Of a DNA stretch of 64,000 nucleotides, positions 55,965 to 64,000 are shown piece by piece (the stretch's first letter is position 1; the number at the start of each line of letters is the position of its first letter). Under the pieces are notes generated by a model, which worked only from the letters and a program-made list of their open reading frames with translations, was not told the origin of the DNA and searched no databases. The translations under genes were made by a program, and so were the position numbers. Source of the DNA: Obelidium mucronatum (taxonomy: Eukaryota; Chytridiomycota; Chytridiomycetes; Chytridiales; Chytriomycetaceae); contig JAIVFH010000117.1 of NCBI GenBank assembly GCA_025765595.1, positions 35,834 to 99,833 of the forward strand, given 5' to 3'.

Positions 55965-56013
55965 TAAACACTTTGCATCATCATCCGAGCAGTCATCATC
56001 CGAAAGCAACCAA

Positions 56014-56739
56014 ATGGATCCGCTATTTGAAGAATCAATCAAAGCCGATAAAGAGATTGAAAAGATTGCGAAAGAAGATGCCGAAGCGTTCATTCGAAAC
56101 GGAACCCATTTCCTGTTCTTTGGAGCAAGCTACTGTCCTTACACTGCCGAGTTCAATCCAATGTGGCTTACAATCCAAAAAACGTTCTATGCGAAAGGAT
56201 TCAACAAGCTTCCTGGGTTTGGGATCGGCAAGATCCAATGTGCCGATATCGAAACATTCTGCAGTATGGCCCGATGGGGGACAGTGGATGGATATCCAAC
56301 TATTATGATGTATAAAGATGGGCGTTTTATCGAAGAGGTGGTGGAAAACGAAGCTGTGATGGGCGCAATTGAGACTCAGGCTAAACTGTTGGGATGGACT
56401 GAGTCTCCAAATTTGGAAGCAACAACTATTACAACAAGGAGCACAACATCCACAACTTCTTCTTCTTCGACTTCCTCTACTGTTTATTCTCAAACGTCTG
56501 TATCACCAATATCCGTTTCGAAGGAAACCAGCTGGACCCATCCTCAAGCTTCCCCCATCAATGTGATTCATCATTCAACGACTTCAATCCAAATGGATCT
56601 ATCCAGCATACTGCCAATTACAATGATTCTTACGGTTTTAGTCGTTTCAATGTTGTGCCTACTATTTTCAAGGCGGCGCTTGGATAAATATACACCCATA
56701 CGAGGGAATACAAATTCAGAAACCGTTCGGTATGTTTGA
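56014..56739 (+). CDS. tail-anchored thioredoxin-fold protein with CPYT site (Trx-like 4)
   Basis: 241 aa from ATG 56014, single exon. HFLFFGASYCPYTAEFNPMW, then GKIQCADIETFCSMARWGTVDGYPTIMMY repeat the family marks: one-Cys CPYT loop, C-x6-C, GYPT. A Thr/Ser-rich stalk follows (~125-185), then a membrane helix (ILPITMILTVLVVSMLCLL) and a basic RRRLDK tail. Separated from Trx-like 1-3 by two surface-protein genes but clearly the same family. The upstream open frame is continuous with surface protein 2 and would give a fused protein if that frame is real. Confidence 0.7.
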   Translation: MDPLFEESIKADKEIEKIAKEDAEAFIRNGTHFLFFGASYCPYTAEFNPMWLTIQKTFYAKGFNKLPGFGIGKIQCADIETFCSMARWGTVDGYPTIMMYKDGRFIEEVVENEAVMGAIETQAKLLGWTESPNLEATTITTRSTTSTTSSSSTSSTVYSQTSVSPISVSKETSWTHPQASPINVIHHSTTSIQMDLSSILPITMILTVLVVSMLCLLFSRRRLDKYTPIRGNTNSETVRYV

Positions 56740-57013
56740 CTTTTAATAAATTCCATTTGTGGGGATCCAGAAGACCTTGTTTATTCAACTTGGGCGTATT
56801 GGACCCCGCAAACACAAAATGAATCCAGGAAACTTCGTTTATTTCTTTCATAATGAATCAAGAAAACAGTGAATCTTAACAGTAAATCTGTTCAAATTTC
56901 ATTACTTTTTGAGGTTTTCGTTCATTCGAAAATTCATAAGCACCTTTTATAAAAATGTCAAAGGTGCTTCCCTCGAAATAAAATTACAAACAAACTTTCC
57001 CAAATCAATACAA

Positions 57014-58417
57014 ATGCAAACCTACTTCCTTGTCGCTGTCTTCATTGCTACCATCGGTGCTATGGCTCAAGATCCGTTCTGGGATTACCTTCCCGACAAG
57101 CCAACAAGTAACTTTGCCGGAAGCTCTCTAGGCGCAAGTTCTCAACAAATTCAGCAAATCGGAAGTGTTCAAGAGCTTCCATCATCTGGATTGGGAATCT
57201 CTCCAGCCGTCATGTGGGGAAATCAGATTGTTCTTTCCGGTGCTCAAGTCCAACAAATGTCACAAGAGCTTGGTATCTCTTCAGAACAAGTCGGATCCAT
57301 CGCGCATTCTTTGGGTGGTCTACAAGTTGGAACTGATATCCTTGCTGGCTGCCAACAAATTTGCGTTCAGCACCAAGTTCCAATGGTTCACGTGGTTCAA
57401 ATTGCACGCCAATGCAGACAAGTCATTCTGCAACATCCTCAAGTCCGAGTCGTTCAAAGGCATCCAATGGTTCAAGTTCTTCATCGAGTTGCCAACATCT
57501 TTTGCACAAGACCACCTGTTGTTGAACAAGTCCAAGTCGTGAAGAAGGTAACATACTCAATGTGATTTTTAGCGTTTCAAGAAAGTTGATATTTACGGTC
57601 TTTTTTAACTTAGATTCAAGTGATTCACGTTGTTCGCCCACCACCACCAGTCATTGTTGTCCACAAGGTCATTGAACAGCGAGTCACAGTGTTGCAACAA
57701 ACACTTGGCTGCAGTATTCCAAACGCACACTGGATGGTTGAATACGGAATCGGAAACATGGGATACTGGGGATCATGCTGCGGCAATGAACTGTCAAGAC
57801 GTGATCATGGGGACGTCAACTCTGAGGAAATGCAAGCCAAAGTATTGGACATTATGGAAGAAATTGCTAAAAGTGCCAAAAACGTCGTGGATGCAACTCC
57901 GGAGCAAACCGCAGCCTGGGTTCAAAAGTATGCACGAGAAGTTGGTGTTGACGCAAACACTATTGCCAACTTTGCTTCGACTATGGCTGCCAGTTTGTAT
58001 GCTACCGAGGGAGTCAAGGCAAATAACGCGAAGCTTGCTGGACTTGTTAATATCGGAAGCGCTCGTACTGGTGTTTTAGCGGAATTGGATCCTTCTTTGG
58101 AGCCACAACAACAAAACGCGGCTGACAACCAATCCGAAAAAGTACAAAATTCGGATGAAGCTGCAAAAGTTTCACCAACTGATTCTGCTCAAGGGAATAT
58201 CAAGGTTGCAAAAGCCGGAAATGCGAAGGCCCAGCAAGTCTCTTCATCCAACACTGTAACAGCGACCTCTACCGCTTCCCACTCTTCTATCGAGACTGCA
58301 TCCGTCACATCTTCTACTGTACGCAGTACCTCAAGCAGCAATAACATCCAAAAAAGTGACGCTTTACGGATGAACGGCATGCTTGCAATTTCGCCCTTGT
58401 TTCTACTCTTCCTTTGA
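57014..58417 (+). CDS. secreted His/Val-rich protein with GPI-like tail (surface protein 3)
   Basis: Exons 57014..57547 and 57614..58417; 445 aa. Signal peptide ending MAQ, a Gln/Ser-rich start, then two short helical modules (SQELGISSEQVGSIAHSLGG, then VQHQVPMVHVVQIARQCRQVI) and a long extended Val/Gln/His stretch (VRVVQRHPMVQVLHRV...). An aromatic block follows (HWMVEYGIGNMGYWGSCC), then the shared domain TAAWVQKYAREVGVDANTIANFASTMAASLY. A Ser/Thr-rich stalk and hydrophobic C-terminus indicate GPI anchoring. Orthologous in layout to the minus-strand gene at 61126-62825. Function unknown; cell-surface location is predicted. Confidence 0.75.
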
Positions 58418-58984
58418 TGCAATTTATTTAATACTCCTTCATCATTCTTACCTTGCATATATTTTGATTCTTTGTATGTATTTCATCTCTTTTGATGTTG
58501 ATCATCTGATTTTTACGTGAGAGATATTTCAATGAAATTAATGGTCCTTTTTAAAATCTGTCGTGTTTTTGAAATTAACTTTTTATGCTAGTCCTTAAAA
58601 ATCGAAAGTTCGGTTGACAGTCTAGATTAAGATTAATGGCGTATCTGACATCCAAGAAGTGTTGCTTAATAATTGACATGGCGGTATCTGCTATGATTTA
58701 TAACCCGGGTAGTTGACAATTCCTGCTGACGTAACAGTAAAATCACAAATTCCATCACATCACGTGCCGAAATTCTTTTGTCCTGGAAATAGTATGGCGT
58801 AACGCGGAGAAGGTCTTGAGAAAAAGAAAAGAGTAAAAAATTCAGTTTGTTTTGATTCTGTTTCGATTCTGTTTCAAGTTTTTTGGGGCTGACAAAAAAA
58901 GGCGTGGACAAACTGTAAAATCTAATATCGTGTCTACACCTTCGTCAGAAATCTAACCAGGAATCCAGTGTTATACTGTCAAAT
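58418..58984. other. intergenic
   Basis: AT-rich, no gene supported. The minus-strand frame at 58666-58911 is not protein-like. Confidence 0.4.
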
Positions 58985-60847
58985 ATGATTGTCCCTTTGA
59001 CGCTACTGATATCAATGGGTGCGGGAGTCAAGTCCGCACTTCAGGATTTATCCGTCAACTTGGGGTGCTATGCCTTGGATTCTTCAGTTGTCAGCCAGTC
59101 AACATACATTGCAGCCATGATGCCCGCATTGTGTGTAGACCATTGTGCTTCATCAGCCTTTGCGCTTATAGCCCCGCGGCCTGGAAACAAGTGGTTCTAC
59201 AACTGTCTATGTCAGGATCAGTTGCCCTCAATAGCCGCAGAAGCTTCCGCCTGTCAGCGTAAATGCATCGGGGCTCCGAACCCTGATTCGGCTCCGTTGT
59301 GTGGAGGAGGATCAGTTCAGAACTTGGAGATTGTGTGGTCGGCTTATCAAGGGAAAGGAAATGGTGTTGTGCCGTTACCATCGCCGTCAGTGGAGCCAAT
59401 TCCATCACCACTACCACCACCACCGCCACCACCATCGCCTCCACAATCTCCACAGCCTCCAAAAACACACGTGGTAACTGCTGTGTCAGGTCCAAGCCCC
59501 CAGCCACAACCACAACCACAACCACAACCTGATGAACCAATTCTCCTCCCCATCCCGCAACCACAACCCGAGCAATCGCACTCAGCGCCTGTTCCAGAAC
59601 CTCAGCAAAACGCTCCTATAGCAGTGATCATTTCATCTCCTCAACAACCAGCGCATATTCCAGCATCATCACAAGCAATTATTCAACCGACAACGATACA
59701 AGGAGGAGGACTGAACTTTAACGTTAACTCAGAATCACAAACTGGTTCCGTGGAGTCAGTTGTCGCGAGAAGCAGTTTTGCAGTCATTACTACAACGTCT
59801 GGAACAAGTCGCTTAAGCGGAAGTAAAACAGCCGAAGAAACAGCTACTCCTACCACAATAATCATGAAAGCAATGCTTCCAAGCACAAATATGCCAGAAT
59901 CAACAACGCAATCCACCGACATCAAACCAGAACCACTATTTATTGGAGTAACCGTGGGAATCTTGGTGCTTTTGATTTTCGCGATTGGGCTCCGTTGCTA
60001 CTGCATTCGAAAGCAGAATGTCAAGTCACAAGCAAGTCGTGATTTCGAGTACATTCACCAAGCATCTCCAAAAATTTTACGATCTAAAAGCAACGCGTCC
60101 TCTGCATTTCGCTTTGGTGCTCGATCTCCCCAAGTTGGATCCGTCGCTGGGTTTGGGAAAAGCCCTCGGCCATTTAAAGTGCTGGACAATGTGATTGATG
60201 GTAACTCTTCATTTTTTACATTTGACTGTGGTTGAGTTTTGTACTAAACGCTTTATTCACTTTTATAGAATCACCGTATGAAGTTGCATCAACCATTGAC
60301 AGAAAACAAGTCTCGCCCAAACCGCCATCACAGCACCACTATTTCGAACGACCCAAGCAAAGAAGCAGCACATTCAGCAATCAATACATTGAAACCGCGT
60401 CACCGCAGCGGCCAATGCTCAACCAGTCCAGACCCTCTTCCCCATTCTTGGCCTCTAAACCTGATGCATCGTATCCTAAGCGCTTGGGATCACGAAAGTC
60501 GCCACTGAACACGCAATAATAGTCTCAGAAACGGCAAGTATCGCCACCCCCGCTCCTGTACACCGAAACCAGCAGCTCTCCAACAGAATTGGAATCATGA
60601 TCCAGTCATTATCGAGCCTTTACCGGCTGCACCAATGCCACCAAAAATCACAGAGAAGCCAGTAGCAGCAATGCGACGACCATCGTCGTCAAAAAAGAAC
60701 AAGGGTTTAAATCGTCTTCCGAGCTGGAAAAGCGCGCGCTGGACTATCCATACTGATTCTGGGGAAACAGTTACTTCAGTCATTGATTTGCAGATTCCAG
60801 AGTCTGAGATGGATGATACTGAAAGCGTGGTTTCTTTGGACTTGTAA
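58985..60847 (+). CDS. WSC-domain transmembrane sensor
   Basis: Exons 58985..60200, 60269..60470 and 60523..60847; 580 aa. The second intron is needed to skip a TAA TAG and brings the downstream frame in phase. Signal peptide, then a WSC module (~25-120): LGCYALDSS, MMPALCVDHCASSAF, WFYNCLCQD, CQRKCIGAP and LCGGGS, with the eight-Cys pattern. A Pro-rich stalk (PPPPPPSPP, PQPQPQ) and Ser/Thr region lead to one membrane helix (~320-340) and a ~235-residue cytosolic tail with many Ser-Pro and basic residues, ending DDTESVVSLDL. This is the layout of fungal wall-stress sensors that signal through Rho1-type GTPases; that output is inferred. Confidence 0.8.
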
Positions 60848-61125
60848 ACTTGTGTAGACTTTGTTGATTATAAAGGATTCTGATTGTACCTTTTTCTTCT
60901 TCGTCTACTGTTAAATAAAATCGTTTCCGTATATGCTGTTTGTATTTATATTTGTGCGGTTCGCGCGAGAGACTTAAATCAACCACCATTCCACAGCAGT
61001 ATAAAAAAAGCACTTGAGTTTATTGAATGAGGATTAGATCAAGCAAAATAATACAACAAATAACCCGGTGTAATGATGCAATTTAAGCGAAGCTAAAAAC
61101 AATGCAATTGACTTATCGGGATGCC

Positions 61126-62825
61126 CTAAACTAGAAGCGCCGATACAAAAAGGGTGACTCCCAAAAAGAGGGAGGCAGTAACTCCTGCGCTTTTAGCTGC
61201 CAAGTTCCCTGAATTGGTTGATTGTACGATACTGATTGACTGAGATGGAACGGCTTTTGTTGTCGAAGTTGCGGAAACCTCCGGTGTAGTGGTTGCAACT
61301 GGAGCGGCTGTGTAAGTGGAATACGTGGTTTTCGAAACTTCAACGTTGCCAACAGAGGTAACTGAAGCCAAAGTAGTAGCACTAGGACCGGACGTAGCTT
61401 CAGTGGAATTGGCTGACACTGCATAGACTGGCTCAGTCTTTGCGACAGCAACGTTCCCAAAAGCGTCAAAAGTACTTCCTTCCGTCTTATTCTGGGAGAG
61501 AAATAGGTCGGACACATGTGACGCAATATTGGATACAACTTGCGGATCAATGTTGTTTTTCTGGGCGAATTCGGTCACCCAAGAGAGAACTGAGGCTTCG
61601 GAAGCAGAAGCGAGTTTATCAGTGTTTTCAGCAATTGCATCAATGACATCAGCGGTCTTGGTTTGGAGATCCTCAACCGGCGGATTGGTCTCGTCGACTC
61701 CAGGCGCTTTCAAGCATAAGCCCACTCCCAGAAGGCAGTGCGGAGTCCCCAAGTGTTAGTTCCCCAGTTCCACCAAATACCTTGAACGCAAGAGTTCCTA
61801 TACAAATGACGAATATTGTTTTAGAAACGTTGGTCAAAAGGAAACTAGAAAATATATTCTCACCAAACAGTTGGTTCAATCTGAGTCAAAGTACACCAGT
61901 GGGCAATTCTTGGAACAACGGGCTGGGCAATGACAACGACTTTCGGATGTTGAACTCGGCGAACAAACACAGTCGAGATGGTTTTCAGAACAACGACACG
62001 CTGGACTTTGACTTTCGGCTGTCGCTTAATGATTCTGTGGCATTGACGAGCAACACGGACGATTTTGATCATTGGGACATTGTGAGTTTGGGCAATAGTT
62101 CCACAACGTGAACGGATGTCAGACACCCATTGGAATTTGGCCAATAGAATGAAGAATGCTGCCACAAGTCGTTGAAGGAAGACCGATGGTTCCAGCAATT
62201 TGTTCAAGAGTCTGGGCGTTGATGACTTGTTGGTTCCCCGCCCAAATACCACCGTTCTGGTAGATGATACCTCCGCCTTGGATGACTTCTCCTCCGATTT
62301 GGTGACCACCCGCTACAGGAATAACTTGTCCTCCGATTGCACCACCAGAAATAACTTTGATGTGCCCTTCAGCTTGGGATCCAATGTTTCCAGTAATAAT
62401 TTGACCGTCATCTGACCATGACCATTGATTTGGCCCGAAATGACTTGCCCACCAATCTGACCCCCTTGGCAAGTTGCGATTTGCTGAAACACAGTGTGCC
62501 ACTGACTCGAAGCGGGAATCAGCTTCATAATCTGCACGGCAACATTAACCACTTCAACGACAGCAACTCTATGAACAACAGCGATTTGTTGCGCTTGCTG
62601 AAGCCAGTTGATTGTGTTTGATGGGTGAAGGTTTCCAATTGACCAAACAATGCTTCCATATGTTGACTGTGGAAGACCTGTTTGGCCAGCAAACGAGCGG
62701 AGTTCAGATTCGGGAATTGTGAGTTCGCCATTGCCAAAACTGAGTGGACCTTGAGAGTATTGGGACTGAGCGAGAGTTGTAGAAGCAACGGCTAGAAGGA
62801 CGAGGAGATGGCGAGTTATTTGCAT
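61126..62825 (-). pseudogene. secreted protein with GPI-like tail (surface protein 4), three frame breaks
   Basis: Starts at 62825 with a signal peptide (MQITRHLLVLLAVASTTLAQ). The pieces QTGLPQSTYGSIVWSIG, GGQIGGQVISGQINGHGQM, then (one frame over) DGQIITGNIGSQ...TIGLPSTTCGSILHSIGQIPMG, then (another) VSDIRSRCGTIAQTHNVPM...VARQCHRII follow surface protein 3 in order. An intron (about 61862-61796) leads to WNSCVQGIWWNWG, and after a third shift near 61715 to VEDLQTKTADVIDAIAEN and WVTEFAQKNNIDPQVVSNIAS. The hydrophobic C-terminus is intact. Shifts near 62405, 62120 and 61715 are single bases. A recent pseudogene or assembly indels; homology to surface protein 3 is clear. Confidence 0.65.
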
Positions 62826-63045
62826 TTAGCTGAGTGTTTTTTTGCAGATGCAGATGCAGGTGATGATGTTGACTCGATGGATGTCCATTTGGGCTGCTAT
62901 ATAGTGGTTGGTGATAACATTAGGGGTGGTCAAAGTTGGGAATTTGAAGATTTTGAAAATCGATTTTGGTTGAAATGAAAAGCAGTTTTTGGGGATCACG
63001 AAAATCGTTTTTCGCAAAAAGGCCGGTCAAAGTTCACGTCCATAC

Positions 63046-64000
63046 ATGCCAGTTCTCAGTGAGCGGCAGGACTTGCTACAGTCTCTGGAACGCCTGATTC
63101 GGCATTCATACACCGAGGACGAGGAGGCAGCTTTCTTGCACCATATGATGTCTTCTGACAGTGATAGCGATTCAATGTCATCGTTGCCTGATTCAAACAG
63201 CACATCAGATTCCGAGTCGTCAATCAGCTCCCAAGACAATCCATTCCTTTCACGAACAGAAAGTGCAGAGTTTGAGGATCTTTTGGATCTGTATTTTGAT
63301 GTCAAAAAAAAACGGTATCTCAACGAGCGGCGATCAATTCCAAAGAGCAAGGCTCTTCGTTTGTTAATCGTGCAATATCGGGATGACAACTTCCGAAGTC
63401 GTGCACGAATGAATAAACAGTCTTTCGCCAAACTGTTGGAATCTATCGAGAACCATTCTGTATTCAAGAACAATTCTCGGAACAAGCAACACCCAGTTTG
63501 GATCCAGTTATTGGTGACTCTTGAGCGATACGGAACATTTGGTAATGGATCAAAGCTTGAATCAACAGCGCAAAACATGGGCATTGCTAAGGGATCGGTG
63601 GTGTTGTTCACTCAGTGTGTCACAACAGCAATTGTTTCTTTGCAACACAAAGTAATCAAATGGCCATCTGCTGTGCAACGATCCAAGATTAGTCGAAAAA
63701 TGCAGCGGAAGTATGCTCTACCGGGGTGCATTGGATCGATTGACGGTACTCATGTTATCTTCAATCAAAAGCCCTCAAATCAAGGCGAAGTGTATTGGTG
63801 TTATAAAAAATTTTACGGGCTCAATTTGCAGGTAGTTATTTTGAGACTTGCTGTCATCTTTTAACATTGTTTAGATGGTGTGTGACGACTCCAGGCGTAT
63901 CCTTTGGTTTACCACAGGATATCCAGCTTCCATGTATGACTCAAATGTTTATTCCAAAAGTCGATTGTTCCGCAAACCACACAATTTTTTTGGCGTTGGC
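63046..64000 (+). CDS. PIF/Harbinger-type DDE transposase (HARBI1-like), cut by window end
   Basis: First ATG 63046; exons 63046..63831 and 63875..>64000, 43-base intron. An acidic Ser/Asp-rich N-terminus leads to a helix-turn-helix-like region (RMNKQSFAKLLESIENH, QLLVTLERYGTFGNGSK), typical of Harbinger transposases. The DDE_Tnp_4 core follows: LPGCIGSIDGTHVIFNQKP (first Asp), YWCYKKFYGLNLQMVCDDSRRI, and PASMYDSNVYSKSRL (second Asp). The catalytic Glu lies beyond the window. Frame intact as far as visible, so it could be active or recently so. The partner Myb-like protein and terminal repeats are not in view. Confidence 0.85.

Noticed and set aside
1..64000. CRISPR arrays, rRNA genes, bacterial operons
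   Set aside because: No regularly spaced repeats with unique spacers, no rRNA signatures; genes are intron-bearing and eukaryotic.

Overview
The window reads as a gene-dense nuclear stretch of a fungus, most likely a zoosporic (chytrid-type) one. Most genes carry short GT-AG introns of roughly 40-70 bases. The gene set is fungal: type IIIA plasma-membrane H+-ATPase, WSC sensor, GPI-tailed secreted proteins, a dual hybrid histidine kinase and a BRE4-like transporter. A DPY30-motif protein of the DYDC1 type at 3.8-4.4 kb points to a flagellate cell. The phylum assignment is an inference from gene content.

Layout. 0-18.7 kb: lipoxygenase, two F-box-like/ankyrin genes, the DYDC1-like gene, a degenerate aspartokinase homologue, twin secreted mini-proteins sharing a C-terminus, a secreted class I-type heme peroxidase, a nitroreductase, twin small proteins with a shared arginine-rich motif, a phosphoribosyltransferase, a Ser/Thr kinase and sulfite oxidase. 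18.9-28.1 kb: a 5.5 kb dual hybrid histidine kinase and a membrane transporter. 28-34 kb: two repetitive secreted proteins and a gelsolin/villin-like gene broken by frame shifts. 35.3-38.2 kb: the H+-ATPase, with strong codon bias.

39.2-43.4 kb: a tRNA-Leu(AAG) gene is split between its D arm and anticodon arm by a 4.1 kb insertion. The insertion encodes a 1,084-codon protein with tyrosine-recombinase residues R...HxxR...Y, an AT-hook and a Cys/His-rich N-terminus. I read it as a Crypton-like element that entered a tRNA gene without a target-site duplication. This is the strongest candidate for something new.

44-49.6 kb: a membrane-anchored GH26-like hydrolase, DGAT2 acyltransferase, an MFS monocarboxylate-type transporter and a small Ecl1-like Cys protein. 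49.7-62.8 kb: a cell-surface gene cluster. It holds four thioredoxin-fold proteins with a CPYT/CPFT site, three of them ending in a C-terminal membrane segment. Interleaved are four secreted proteins with GPI-like tails that share a C-terminal helical domain, plus a WSC receptor. At the right edge a PIF/Harbinger-type DDE transposase runs off the window.

Several otherwise conserved genes need one-base frame corrections (near 8.5, 27.4, 31-34, 55.8 and 62.1-62.4 kb, and in the aspartokinase homologue). Either these loci are decaying or the assembly contains indel errors. The sequence alone cannot decide, so I flag each case. Splice sites were assigned by eye from GT-AG and frame continuity.
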